From Plantago major (lineage: Eukaryota; Streptophyta; Magnoliopsida; Lamiales; Plantaginaceae), in contig CM048839.1 in NCBI GenBank assembly GCA_026545765.1, forward strand, positions 6,621,835 to 6,685,834: a DNA stretch of 64,000 nt, given 5' to 3'. The position numbers and the translations under genes were made by a program. The notes under the pieces were generated by a model. The model did not search any database, was not told where the DNA came from, and was given only the letters and a program-made list of their open reading frames with translations. Within the stretch, counting starts at the first letter, position 1. Every line of letters begins with the position of its first letter. Shown here piece after piece: positions 49,351-62,559 of the stretch.

Positions 49351-49720
49351 AGCAAACAAACAAAAAGAAGGCATATGTCAATACAACCTAACCAAATCTA
49401 CTCTATTCTTGTTAAATCAAGAGCATTTGGATATATACACACAACAAAAGAAGAAAACCCACAAATTCAATAAGCGCCGTGATCTGATACAACAAGCATC
49501 TAATCCAATCAAACAGATAATACTCATATAGAAATGGTTTTTTTTTTTTTTTTTAAAAAACCAGTAACAGAGCTGAAAGAATAGATCTAACTAACTTACA
49601 GAAGAATCTAAGAAGGAATATATACATAGAAAAGGAAAAGATACTTTGGAATAACCGATTAAATTACTAACCTGACCTTTTCCTCCTCAATCTGGAAAAA
49701 AAAAAGGATTTGGGGAAAGC

Positions 49721-50561
49721 CAAATTGAGGTAAGAAGGTAGTTGGGTTTGTTTGTGCGTGAGATTGAAATGAAACCAACAAGATGACGTAGCGACACAAC
49801 ACAACTAGTAGCCATTCTTGTTTGTTGGCCTCGTGAGACGCGTGTCCCATACTCACCCCATCGAATTTACGGACCGACTTAATCGATCATAACTTTTTAT
49901 ATGTTGACTCGTTGATACTTCGGAGAATATAATTGGAGTGATCAGCTCCACATTCGGGTTTCCAAGCTACAGTGAGAGATGATATGCTTAATATCGAGAA
50001 AATATCAAATCGGATGAATATTTTGAATAAAAAACAAGGATCTTGTGTAAGAGAACTATTATACTAGTAAATATTGCATTTTGCAAATAGTAGGATAATC
50101 GCACGAGTTATCGTGCGATGATATCACGGAACTCGTGCTGTGACAAATTATAATTCGTGTAATATTAGACTGTAACTCTCCAACAACATTTGATTTAAAT
50201 ATAATTTCCCTTGTTATCTTGAATAGAATTTCACTATAACTAGTCATTTCGTGAAAGGAAAGAAAAAGGACACATTACAATTTGCAAATTTTATTGTAAA
50301 CTATAGATTCAAACAACAGAAAATGCCAAAATAAATACAATTGTCTTACATAAACAAAATGCAGAAACGAATAAAAGAATACAACTAACATAAGTACATA
50401 ACAGCCACTCATTATTTATTTATCATATAGTATTGACAATAATAATAATAAATCTACTTCATAAGGCCAAATGTTTCAGGCCAAAGATTCTAGTTCCATT
50501 ATAACTTATACATGTAGCTATTGCTAACTTCAATCCAGGCTCCACTTGAGGCTCTGAAGCA
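49721..50561. other. Intergenic, no gene recognised
   Basis: 49721-49860 is the promoter side of the RMA-type gene. 50280-50561 is the likely 3'UTR of the UPF0496 gene (AT-rich, with TAATAATAATAAA at about 50441). Between them is AT-rich DNA with a small near-palindrome, GCACGAGTTATCGTGC, at about 50101. Confidence 0.5.
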
Positions 50562-52194
50562 TCAATGGCTGGGAGGAGGTTTGATGATCCTCTGCAGGAT
50601 GACAGTTCTCGCCCTGCGAATGTCGCGGCTACAGTTATCCGCTTGAACTCCCAACTCCTCGATATTCTTTGTGAACGCGTCGAGCTTCTTCTTAATCTCC
50701 TCGACCCCAACTTTTACCGCCCCTTCATTGGTGGCGAAACTAGCATCGTTCAACAACGATTCGATCTCTATCTGCAGTCTATCGATCAACAACCGGATAT
50801 TATCCATATCCTTGATGGTAACATATGTCCCCACATTCATGTAGTTTATAATCTCTTTCTGCCCCTTTATAGCATCCTCATAGTTCTTAAGAAGCGAATC
50901 GATCCACTTACCCATCGAACCCAACGGAATCGAGGTTGCGGCTGCCAGTGCAGCTGCCACGGGTGGTGCAGCCATGGCAGCGGCCACGACGGAGCAAATC
51001 AACACTGCAGCGAAGGTAGCTGCGAAGATTATACTAGAAACTTTCCTCCAGGCATGAATGGACCTTAGCTTCTTGTCCAGCTTACTTTTACGCAATCTCA
51101 GCTTCTCAAGCATACGAATTTGCTGCGTGTAAACAGATCTGAAAATCTGAAAGAACTCCTCTGTGAATGGATCCCCTGCCTCCTTAAAGTTCTTTAGCTC
51201 CTCCAATGTCTTAGTGTACCTCGTGTTTCCTTCCATCTGGTCTTCCTCTTCAAACTGCTGAAGGGCGACATGGATGAGGAGCTGGCTATCTCGAGCCCGC
51301 TTTAAGCACTTTTCTAGTGCTGCACAGAAGTCTAGCGTCTTGAGGCTGTTCTCGAAGTACTCCTCTACAAGCTCAAACAACTCTGGCGTCTTCCATATGT
51401 CTTTTTTGCAGTCCAATATAACCTGCAAGGAAAAAAGAAACACTCAAAATTAGATCCATAATATGCAAGCTAAGCAATCTAGAAGCAAACCCGTGGGGTT
51501 AGCTCTCATCGGCAGTGCGGTACGTGTGCACTGCCTGTGCGAGGAAAGTAGTGTGGGCGTAACATCAATATGATTCCAAACTCCAAATATTCTATCACCT
51601 AAGCAGATTAATGTACAGGAAATTTCCATGTTCAATGGTATATAAATGTTCGAAGGTCCCTTTCCTATATATAGATAATGACATCATTTTATGATTCTGA
51701 AACTCAAACATCTACACTCACCTAAGCTATTTCGTTTTAAGGGTTCACGTTCAACAGCATATATAAGGCCTAAATCCCCTTCAAGCAAATTAAAATCAAC
51801 ACCGCAATGCATGGAATATGCCATATATTCTATGAAAATTTTCTACAACTGAAGGATTGCTCATGAAAAATGATATGTTTAGTTAATGGCTAAGTTTATT
51901 TCAGCAATATTTTAATTTGTGTACCTTAACAACTTCTTGATTCATTTCAAGAAGGCATTCAGTGACGTCCTTCATAGAATCGAAGGACAACGCACGGACT
52001 TCAACACCAGCTGCAAGGGAATTAATGGCATTGTTGGTACGCGACTGAAGAGTCGTATCAAATGACTGGAGATCTGCATCCAGCCGGCATGCTGCCTCGT
52101 AGGAGTTCAGCTCACTCGTGTAGTGCAGGTTGCTGATAGTATTTGCTCCGGATGTTTCTCTTTCTCCGGGCCTCTTGCTCAGATGGCCTCCCAT
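50562..52194 (-). CDS. UPF0496 (DUF677) family protein
   Basis: Two coding exons, 52194-51925 (90 codons) and 51422-50562 (286 codons plus stop), give 376 residues, close to the ~374 of Arabidopsis members such as At4g34320. The start [16 protein letters not shown] has Gly at positions 2-3, so myristoylation is possible. The N-terminal half is helical ('[19 protein letters not shown]', '[20 protein letters not shown]', '[20 protein letters not shown]'). A long hydrophobic Ala-rich stretch at about residues 218-256 ([20 protein letters not shown]) suits a membrane segment. The C-terminal coiled coil ends '[18 protein letters not shown]'. The function of the family is unknown; related BPS1-like proteins affect root-shoot signalling. 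The acceptor at 52214 implies a 5'UTR intron up to a donor at about 53748. Confidence 0.9.
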
Positions 52195-52929
52195 GATTTC
52201 AACAGCTACAAAACTGCAATAAAAACCAAAACACTCTTAATGAATTTCATATAACTTTATGGATTCGGCAATTAAAGATGTTTTCGTTTCACAAAACCGG
52301 GCAAAACCCGTGCGTTAAGCATTCACCAACCGTGCGGTTTAGGAGCATACAAATTGCAATATCTAATCAATAACATCAGATGAAAAATCACATGCCCTTC
52401 ATCAATCTTTTGAAGTCCAATTCTTAGATTGCAAAATCAATCAATAAGATCTTTTTACTTGGAAATTCCATTAAATATGTAACTATATCAGCTGAACAAA
52501 TTAAAAAAAGACTAGCGTCATATTACTATCACATGAATAATTATCAAGTGACCAAAAAGGCCAAAACAGAGTATTTACCTAACAAAATGAATGACACATT
52601 ATTCAAATCTCACCAAAACCAATAGATACTCATTAATGCAAAAGGCATGAAAAAGACACAAATTTCCCAAGAAACTCTAAATATCTAACAAAACCCAGAG
52701 ACAGCACACTCATTAAAACTATTCCAGAAACAGAAAAGGATGAAGTGATCAGATAAAAAAATCCAGAAAGACTGGACAATTAGGACAATCTGTATCGTCA
52801 AATTGAAAACGTCTATCAAAACCCAGAAAAAATACATTATGAGGCTAATCCAGAAAAGAAAACGATTAATCTGATATGATTCATTTAAGTGACCACAAAC
52901 AGAGCATATAACTAGCTAACACAAGCAGA

Positions 52930-53545
52930 TTCCAGCAAAACCAATAGAACATAACAGTTCATGAAAAGAAACAATTTTTTTCATGAAATTGTAGACATCT
53001 AACGAACCCCGGAAACAATGCATCTCATTCTCATATAGACTAACCCAGAAACCTCCTGGATAGATAAAAAGAATTTCATGGCAAATCACCATGAAAATGA
53101 CTTTTTAATGAAAGCTACAAAAACACAACAGCTCATCAAAAGACACAACTTTTTTCATGAAATCGTAAGCATCTAAACGAAACCCAGGAAAAATACATCT
53201 CATATAGACTAACCCAGAAACAATTTTGAAAATCTTGGCAAAGCACCAGGAAAATGACTTGATAATGGAAGCTACAAAAAACACAATAGTTATTAGTTCA
53301 TGAAAAGACAAAAAAATCGAGAAATTGCAAACATCTAACAAAACCCATAAACAATGCATCTCATATAGACTAACCCAGAAACAATTTTGACAAATCTTGG
53401 CAAATCAGCATGAAAATGACTTGATGATGAAAGCTACAAAGACACAACAGTTCATGAAAAGACACAATTTTTTTCATGAAATTGTAAGCATCTACAAAAC
53501 CCAGAAACAATGCACTCATAAAGAGTAAAGACTAATAGTCCAGAA
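52930..53545. repeat. Tandem repeat (~160 bp, four units) in the UPF0496 5'UTR intron
   Basis: GCTACAAA starts units at 53114, 53271 and 53433, and the related 'CATAACAGTTCATGAAAAG' marks an earlier one at about 52950. Periods are 157-175. Shared words are 'TTTTTTTCATGAAATTGTA', 'ATCTCATATAGACTAACCCA' and 'GAAACAATTTTGA'. Fainter copies may extend back to 52620. The array lies wholly in the 1.5-kb leader intron. Confidence 0.85.
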
Positions 53546-53748
53546 ACACTTACTAGAATATATTGGGACTAGATAGAATTTTCTCAGCAAATCAGCAAGA
53601 AAATGAGTTAACAATGAAATCCAGGCACAGATGGTGTAAATAAATAGTATCCCAGAAGAGGAATTGATGAGAAAGGAAGCGAAATGGATAGAAGAGCAAT
53701 TAATGAGACTTTATAGGAAAAGAGAAATGCGAAAGTGACGTCGTATAC

Positions 53749-54180
53749 TTGAATGTAAAGAAAGAAAATGAAATCAAGATTAGGGCTGAAACGAAGAAAG
53801 CTTAAAGAGAAGAATTAAAAACCGTTAGTGAGGAAAAGGAAAAGAGAAGAAAGAATGTGGTTGTAATGGATTGAACAAGGTTTCGCTTGCACGCATTGGT
53901 TTAATTGTTGAATCGAGATCTACAGCAGAGTTCCATATGGAAAACGCGGGAAGCAAGAGCTTGCTGGTTAATGCTAATGTATGGATGGGATTTGGGAGAG
54001 TGATGTCATTGCAAAGACGCCATTTTTAGCGGATGACGGTGGGTTTTGTGGAGTAAATGTAGGAGATTTAGTTCAGCTGGAAGAGGTTGATTACTAACTG
54101 TGAGACTTCAGGTGAAAGGAAGTGGTGATGGTGATGATGCTTGTTTGCAACTATTTTCCAGTTCCTGTGTGAAACAAGGA
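53749..54180 (-). promoter_or_regulatory. 5'UTR exon and promoter side of the UPF0496 gene
   Basis: A donor CATTCAA|GTATAC at 53748 ends a likely leader exon that begins somewhere in the AG-rich stretch (53750-53870, CT-rich on the coding strand). Further upstream, TTATATATAAA at about 54203 (TTTATATATAA on the minus strand) is a possible TATA box. The start site cannot be fixed from sequence alone. Confidence 0.4.
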
Positions 54181-57100
54181 AAAGGGAGACTCTGGTGGTG
54201 TTATATATAAATTCGGTCGACATGTAGAATTGAATCGATTGTGTTAAAAATACCTATGGTAATTTATTAATCTAAGCTGATAAATTAGTATATTTTTATA
54301 AACATGGTTAATAAATTATCAGACTTGCTAAATATAGTATAAAAAGATAAATCAGTTAACTTATTTTTTTCTGAAAAACTTATTAGATCAGTTAGTTTAT
54401 TAGCTACTACTGTCTGCCAACTAAACATTTACGTAACATATTTATTTTATTACGAAAATAAGTTTTTTTAAGTTGATAAGCTAGCGTTGAAATTGGAATA
54501 TGATTTATCTCTTAAATATATGTTAAATTTTTTCCAAGCAAGTCTCGTGAAATGCTTGATTTTGTTATAAAGTAAATGTCATATTGTATTAGTGTAAATT
54601 ATGTGAGTATGTAATAGAATTTGATAGTTGTATAGTTTCAGCGTGAAAGAAGGAAAAGGGAATGGAAGTTTCTTTAATTCTTTTCTACCTTTTCTAAAAG
54701 AAAGGAGGAAAAAAATTTAAAACTCCCTCCATAAAATGAAGAAATACTCATTGTGATTGAGCTCACTTTATGACATCTAAATGATGATGTTCTTTGTCCT
54801 AAATATATTCATATGGACGGGTGTTAAAATTTAATCATAGAGTATTTTAGAGTAGCTTTATCGATTATGATTTACTGAGACGCGTGAGAAGAGAGGAATT
54901 ATAGATGTGAGATTATCTCTCTGAAGCTGATAAAGAATTTTGTTTTATCATAGATACATGGAGCGTTGGTTTGATGGACTTTGTTGTTTGTTATTCGTGC
55001 AAGTAATGTTTAGTATCATGCTTTAGTTTCATAGTCGTGTGAATTAATCTATAATCAATTTTTAATAGTCGTTGTCGGTTACATATTTGTCAATTTGGAT
55101 ATGTGATATAAATGTCCCATGATGAAAAAGATACGTAATTTTATGTAGTGTTTAGTAGATCTACCTCCGTTCGTGTGACTCGAATCATATTCCTCTACTT
55201 TATAAAACTTATCGAGGTTAAGCCCTCTAATGGTTGCTTGATTGGACGGGATATAGACCCATGATCCGGTGACATTTGTCGTTTGTTGTCGTGTAGGTAA
55301 GTATAAAATGCATTTGATTGTTTGCTTAATTAAACAATGTGTGATTGTATATACAATTAAATTAAATTTGCTTTTTCCTGATTATTTTATTGCGTATGCC
55401 GCCTGACAAATGGTTGTCTTCTAAAGAAGACATCGATAACTTATTTCATAAATTATAGTTGTCCTCAATCTTTCACGTGTAGATAGATATGAAATTATAA
55501 ATGACCCCTATATGGCGTAATAATCTCCGTCAAGTAAGACAATTGTAACGTGGTCGCAAAGTTACACGACTATAGATAAGATTTACATAAGACTCACGAT
55601 ACAATATTTTATCCAAAATTAAATTCCTTTGTACTAAATCATGAGTGCACCAAAATAACAAGTAAATTAGAGTATATCAAACATCACTAATTCTTATAAA
55701 ACTCCATGAATAGTATAAGTTTGATCTAATAATCTAATTCACATTTGCAATACAATGTATGGTCCATACACATGTAAACCACAATTAAATAAACTTTACG
55801 CGCCCAACATTACATTTTGTCAGATTGATAACAATCGATTTTGTGTATTTTTGTGCAGGATAAAAGGTAAATCTACACAAACGGACCACAAGAGCGTGTC
55901 TGTCGCTTAAACCCGAAATTGGCGACAACGTTGCCCTCTAAGATATGGATAATTTCCTCTTTCAGTTGCTAATATTGGAACTTACTAATTTTAATGAAAA
56001 GACAAACAGATAATGACAATACCATCATTTAAATGGTCCGTGTTTGGTCAACTTGTTAACAATTCAAAACACACGATAAACTAGGAAGATTTGTATAAAT
56101 CGTTAGTTTATATCATGCGGTGGAAAACGATCCATATCATTTACTTAATGTGAATGTCGGGACACATGCATGTTGAGCATTTTTCATCATGTGATATGTG
56201 AATTAATAGATGTTATATCGGTTTGTAAGTTTGTTGGTGCAGCTGAATTTTTCCTTACCATGATATTGACGAAATCATTGTACAAAATTGATTTATTTCC
56301 TTTGAGGCCTCCAGAATATACATCTGGTTTGGTCTATATCCAATGCATCTTATTTTCGGTTATAGAAAAATAAAATTTTGAAAGGGATCTGTTATCTCAG
56401 CTGCTCAAAAACCCAATTCGGAGACGTAATTTATTTCATGATGTCATTTTTTATCCCTTTGTTTTATATAATATACATACTACACGTTTATTAACAAAAC
56501 TAATAACATCCTAGCAAGCCACTCTATTATTCGTTTCTAGCATGGACTTTGAAAATAGGAGATTAACATAACACGCTTAGCAATACACAATATCCTTCAT
56601 GTCTCACCATTTGTTTCAAAACTCCTAATGTCAAAGCTCCACATATTTTAGTGATACTCCCTCCGATCCGCAGAACTTCATAAGTACAAATTTTTAACCG
56701 TCTCATGTATCTTCATACCACACTAAAAAATGAGCATCACTTCTACATTTCCAGGCATCTCATTTTACATTACCAGTCCCATTTGAAGTAAATTCATAAG
56801 CCCACAATTTAAAAAAAAAAAAAAAAAATCATTCAATACCTACATACTTTACCAAATACTATTTATTCATCATTGGCATATTTGGACCAGAGCAAAACCA
56901 AATGAAAGTTATAAAACCCGTAGATTCAGATAATATGTCTGGAAGCAACTAAATATTTTCAACGATTATAATTAATGATCATAATTTCACAATTTTGGAA
57001 CAAGTGCCACATATATCAACCTTGGAACTTTCTTTATGTTGCTTTGATCAAAAGTTGCCATTCTCTCAAGCAAGCAAACAACTAGGATATACATTAATGA

Positions 57101-57592
57101 CAGGAAGAAAACTCTTCCTTTGGCTGCACAAGGTTTCCCTAATAGAGGCAAACTACATGGAATGCAATTACAGCCATGATATTTATGTGGTACCAAGTAG
57201 CAATGACATCTGCATCATGTGTTACTTCCATGACGATATTATGCTCACTAGCAAAAAGATGACACAGAAAGTTGGCCAGGGTGCTGTACTTGCCCTCAGA
57301 CGTTCATTTTCAGTACTTCACCAATTGTAAATCCCCAAAAAAAAAATAACATCAATCACAAAATTTATGGGACAATCAATTCAGGCAGTTTTTTCCCTTA
57401 ACGACAACTAAGATGTTAACCTTTCTGATTGATTATCAAACCATTAAGCCTCATAAACTTACAACAGTTCCTTTCTTAACTCTAAACGTCAATACATAAC
57501 CAGGCAGGATATACCTCAAATCCATCCTCAGTTGACTACTACTTTGTATAACTTTCGAACTCTTGTCTGCTATCAGTGAAGTCATGATGTGG
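54181..57592. other. 3.4-kb AT-rich intergenic region
   Basis: No gene is recognised. 54300-54490 contains 'TTAACTTATT...AGTTGATAAGCTAGC' words like those at 770-1330. A Stowaway-like end (ACTCCCTCCATAAAATG) lies near 54722 and another (ACTCCCTCCGATCC) near 56656, both without partners. An open frame at 56995-57330 (111 codons, + strand) shows no known motif, and its antisense has a 69-codon frame; coding is unproven. The 57340-57592 part is the 3'UTR of OST48. Confidence 0.5.
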
Positions 57593-60500
57593 CTACTTGG
57601 TGTACAGATACACCATTGTGAAGACAAAGAAACCAGCCATCTGCACAATCAATTGAATTAAATTATGCATCTGCTAAATTCTAAATGAATAGATGATAAC
57701 AGTGGGCTAAAAGTACGGTATTGGCAGTCTCGTACATCAGGTATGTAGCCCCAGCTTTCTGAGAAAATAATATTATTCTCATGTGGAAAGGAAGCAATAG
57801 CTATTAGATGGACAATACTAGCTCATACTGAGAAGGCAAAACAAAGAGATCCTTTCATAAGTACGCACTCTATTTTCCTGGGGCACCATCTAGTTAATTT
57901 ATTTCTGCAGAAGGAAGCAATAGATAGCCACTTGCTGGTCCTACTGGGAAAGCAAAATAAAAGGATTCTTTCATATAAGATCTATAATTCTCAGGGCACT
58001 ATAATTTAAGGATAAGGTCCCACTTAACTTCTTATTTAGTAGTAAAAGATACGCTAGTATCTACCAATAATCTCGACTGCAATGCAGTTTCATGTTTCAA
58101 CCAGAGATTGAGACTTGGCAATTTCTTGCCCAAATAAAATTCAATTTTCACGTTGCAATACAATAACACCACTAAAATAGACTATCCAAAAGGCATATCT
58201 CGAAAAAAGAGGCACATCCAGGGGAAAAGAAAAAAAACGCCTAAAAAGTTTTTTGGAGATGGCGCCCCAAAAAAAAAAAAAAGGAAAACTAAGAAAGGTA
58301 ACTAAAGAATAAGAAGACACAGAATAGGCATGAGAATGAACAAGAGAAGTGCACGAGGACTCGGACTATCCGAGAGAGATACCATTGAGAATGATGCTCC
58401 ATAATATGGATAAGCAGCCGGTATGAATCTTTCATATTCATTATGTCTGAAGGGCCGAACTGGAATCTGCGAAGTAATCATCCCAAACAAAACTTTAACA
58501 GGAGATTTTAATAGTGAATTAGTCATATCATGAGAATAAGAGTTCAGTAAAAACTAAAAAGTATGTAGGTAAACTAAACCTCAAAATAACGAAGTTACTC
58601 TGATTTGAAAATAAAATGCTTTCTAGTGTAACTGGTGTTAAGCGTCAGACACTTGAAACAATAGAAATCATATATAATGCTAGGTATCAAATTTCGGTAA
58701 AACAATAATGGGGTCATTGATTTAATCAGAATGCACATAATAGATTTTGAAAGGGGGGGGGGGGGGGGGAGGGGGAAGAAGAGGGGTTTAGAATATCAAA
58801 GATCCTTGCGAAAAAGAGGTAAACATGTGTTTGAACATATCAACTTAATTGTGCTCTGATAAGGATAACTTGTGAATTATCTTCTGCACTAGCTTAAGTT
58901 GTCAGTTAACGTGCCAAAAGCCAGCACAGCCACCTGGCGCTTCGCAGTTCGCATTTCATCAAGTATAAAGAAAGAGCTACTAGAAATTCAAGATCAAGCA
59001 AGTCTTCGAAACAGCAAGAAAGATCAACCACTCATAAACAACAGTTGGGAGCAATGACAAACAAGGTGTAAGGTAACCAACGCATCAAGCCATCAAAGAA
59101 GGAGAAATACCTGCTTTGATAGACTTAAGCTTGTATATCCAAGTCTCTCATATTCAACCTTGAATTGGAATACACCATATACATCGGGGACCTTGAAAGA
59201 TGTATGGTAAAGACCCTGTAGAGATGGTATTAAAGACTATTGAGAAAACGTAAATGTTGGAATAGTTGATATTTGATAACATCAGATGAAAGAACTGGAA
59301 ATCTGGTTTTGATTAGAGCAGTGCCTTTTTATCGGTGGATAGAGCTTTTAGAACATAGGGGCTCATCATGTAAAACTGAACTTGTAGATCATCAGCAACA
59401 TATGGCTCCCAACTTGAACCAGACCACTCATAAATTTCCACGGCGTATTCCTTGCAACAAAACCAAAGCATCAATCAATAGGCATGGCAGTCTAATCAGA
59501 ATAATACACCTTACTGATTCCTATAAGAATTGTTCAGACTGAATTCAGATGATTACCAGGTCATCTTTGATCCTGTACATCGAAGGTTCTTCTTCTTCAC
59601 CAACTTTGTGATGTCTTACATTCACAGCCTACAGACAAGAAAGTTAAGGTTTTCAAAAATAAGAACTGACAGCTCAATTTTTATCAGAGCCCCAAGTACA
59701 AAACAAAATTAGTCAAAAGAAACAGACATGGAATAGAGTCGGACAGCTTCAGGCAACAAACAAACCTTAAGGTGACCTCTTTCATGGAAGACCCATTTGC
59801 TAAGTTCAGTCAAAAACTGCTCATTTCCAGATTTCTCGTACCTGCAAATGCAATAACACGGTGAGAAATAGTTTGGGTTGTATCATAAAACATGGTAGTA
59901 ATCTCATTGGAGAAAGTTCTTGATATCATTTCGGACTTCATATAATCTCACAGTTTTCCACTAATTTTATCATGAACCCCTTAATTGAATTACTGTCCAC
60001 TGCACATGTTGTCATTTCTTTAAGATCTTAATTGCCAATTATTATCAAGATAGAGGCAGTGTTTGGATCAAGTCTTTAAGATTTCAAATCATCATGTATT
60101 TCACATTGGAAAACATATTACCAGGAGATGCAGCATTAAAATTATATTATCAAAATTCACTTACTTAGTCGAGCTTCCGGATTTCTGCACTCCAGATTGG
60201 AAAAGCCTGGATGGAAAACCAGAATTATTAACCACAGTACAACATGATAGGAAAAGACTAAACCTTATGTACCAACCGGTTGCTGAACATGCTCAAAGAG
60301 CCAGATATCAGAACCCGAGCATTGTTTCTTGCCTGGAAGAAGAGCAAACATCAGCGCAGAAAAACGGATTATCAGTCTGTTGGTTTCTTGAAACAAAATA
60401 CCAAGTGTGAAGCCCAACCCAGTATATGGAACCTTAAACCCTCACCAGATCAACTCTAATTTAGTACTCCCTCTGTTTCACTAAAAGTGAAACAATTGTT

Positions 60501-62559
60501 TTCGACACAATTTTTAAGGAAAATGTATAAAAGTATGTGATCCCAAAAAATATGTGGTGGAGAATGAGTATGAGATATTAATTGAGTGGAAAAGTAGATG
60601 TGGGCTCGAAAATGTGTGGTTAGAAATGAGTTTTATTATAAAACTAATTTCCATAAAAGGAAATGTAACACTTTTAGTGAAACGCCCAAAACGGAAAATT
60701 GTAACACTTTTAGTGAAACGGAGGGAGTATTTTATACTCAGCCTAGCTAAGTTCGACATGTGAAGATAGCAGGTTACATCACATGAAGGGCATTTCAGGA
60801 TGTATGATCTAGTGAAATGAATGATATAAACCATGAAACAAGAAGTATGAGAGAACAGGTAGCTTCAAAGAGTTCAGTATGACAACTGCTGCACCAAAAC
60901 TAAAATGTTTACATACTGGGAATATATAGTGCAGGCGGGAACAAGCTGATCGGTCATTTCCACTACTATGTTTAGAGATAGAAACTTTCAACGGCCATTT
61001 CTAATTTCTATTGAGATACATCATCTACTTGAGAACAGCACATTAGGAACCAAGATCCACATCATCTTAACCATTAGGAACAACAAGGGATACTAAATTA
61101 GATTGACATGAGGCATACCTGTACTGCAGAAACGAGAGAGATTCCAGACCCAGTTAAAGTGGGAGCACTAGATAACTTGGATTTAGGATTGGCTGAGTAT
61201 GCTGCTGGTGAAGCAGATAGAACTTTCAGGACCTGTTACGACAGCAGGAATCATTTCATATACACATAATAATACGCTGTATCAAGGTTGATGTGTAGAT
61301 TGTTCGATTAATTTACCAAGCTGTTTGCAGGATTTACAGAGTGACCAATTCCTTTATAAAGCACTGGAGCCTGATGATAATGGGAAATGGGAGATGCATC
61401 AGATGTACAGGTCATGCAACAGTATCGCCTAAGAAACTGATATAATTTATCCCTAAGCCTAGGAGAATCTTCAAGTGAAACCGGGGTTAAGAAACAAATT
61501 AGAAGAGTTGAAAATCATTGGTTACCTCAATTTTCTTGCTGCCCACCATAACCTCTGATTGAATAACCTCATCACTGGCAATTAATGTATGATCCCCTTC
61601 TGTCTCTGACACTGCATGACTTGTATGGTCAATCACCAAGGCCGCAGAATCCTATATATACAGTTCAGATATCAAACACATTTTCCCAAGAGAATAACAA
61701 TAGTACACAACAAGGGCTCTCTCTACCTCATCAAAGTCAACCCCACACTCGATGGCAATCTCCCGAATCGATTCTGACGAGGACACATCACCCGCGAGAA
61801 TCAAATCATGACCAGAATCAACAAATTCTAATATAGCCGCAGCATCAATCGACCCTCCAAATCCTAAATTCAATCCAAACAAAGCGTTAACACATCAATA
61901 ACCTCCAACTACAAGAAAAACATCAATTGCAGACTACTGAAAGCCTGAAATGTACAAATTATCTATACATGGATCGAAATAAAACTCAGTAAACCGAGAC
62001 AAAATGCTAACACAATACAAATCTGTAGCTAATAAGCTAAGTGCAATCACAGACTACTGCATCATAGATAACGAAAACACGGTTGTGAACAAACACTTAC
62101 GATCGGCAGCAAAACTCAATTGCAGACAACTAAAACGTACAAATTATCAATACATGGATAAGAAAAGACTCAGTAAACCGAAACAAAATGCTAACACAAT
62201 ACAAATCCCTAGCTAACAAGCTAAATTCAAATCACAGATTACTGCATCATAGATAACGAAAACACGGTAGTGAACAAACACTTACGATCGGCAGTGGGAG
62301 AGAAGAGAATAGCGGCGTCGTACAGGTACTGTCCGTATCTCTGCAATGCAAGCCTGGGATCGTTGGCGAGCTTGTAGTCGAGATCGAATCCGCGAGTTTC
62401 CAGCGACTTGAAGAAGATGGAGTGAGATGATTTTAGCGCGAAATCATCGAGCAGGACCAGAATTCTGCGATCGGTAGGATTCTCTTCCGAAAACGATGAG
62501 CAGAGGATCGCGAACAGTGGAATGGAAATGCAGATCGTGAGCAGTGATCTACGAAACAT
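57593..62559 (-). CDS. OST48: Oligosaccharyltransferase 48-kDa subunit (OST48/DDOST)
   Basis: Thirteen exons: 62559-62286, 61863-61727, 61651-61526, 61370-61317, 61232-61119, 60332-60277, 60206-60165, 59841-59766, 59628-59557, 59450-59325, 59215-59111, 58466-58383 and 57640-57593. They join in frame to 437 residues, the length of the Arabidopsis protein. OST48 is a non-catalytic subunit of the ER complex that transfers glycans to Asn. Features: signal peptide ([19 protein letters not shown]), the lumenal start [70 protein letters not shown], and a C-terminal anchor [15 protein letters not shown]. The intron between exons 10 and 11 appears to use a GC donor (AAAAAG|GCACTG). The ATG at 62559 precedes a clean signal peptide. 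Confidence 0.93.
58753..58775 (+). repeat. Poly-G tract in OST48 intron 12
   Basis: Seventeen G in a row (58753-58769), then A and five G. On the coding strand this is a C tract. It could form a G-quadruplex, and it is also a likely place for sequencing-length errors. Confidence 0.9.
60467..60727. mobile_element. Stowaway MITE in OST48 intron 5
   Basis: 261 bp starting CTCCCTCTGTTTCACTAAAA and ending TTAGTGAAACGGAGGGAG, with inverted ends of about 25 bp and TA on both sides (60465-60466, 60728-60729). It is wholly within the intron between 60333 and 61118. The reading frames over this stretch are products of the palindromic ends. Confidence 0.92.
61927..62294. repeat. 185-bp tandem duplication spanning the OST48 exon 1 donor
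   Basis: CACTTACGATCGGCAG occurs at the real exon 1/intron 1 border (GATCGGCAG at 62286-62294) and again at 62101-62109, 185 bp into the intron. Matching flanks 'AAATGCTAACACAATACAAATC' (shared core), 'CATCATAGATAACGAAAACA' and 'GTGAACAAACACTTAC' precede each. So the last nine bases of exon 1, the donor and about 175 bp of intron are duplicated. Confidence 0.88.

Noticed and set aside
50565..51068. 167-codon plus-strand frame
   Set aside because: It is antisense to the well-supported UPF0496 exon and shows no motif of its own.
56995..57330. 111-codon frame as a possible gene
   Set aside because: No recognisable domain, no clear leader or splice signals; kept only as a note in the intergenic entry.
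60514..60834. 106-codon minus frame and 69-codon plus frame
   Set aside because: Both arise from the palindromic Stowaway element at 60467-60727.
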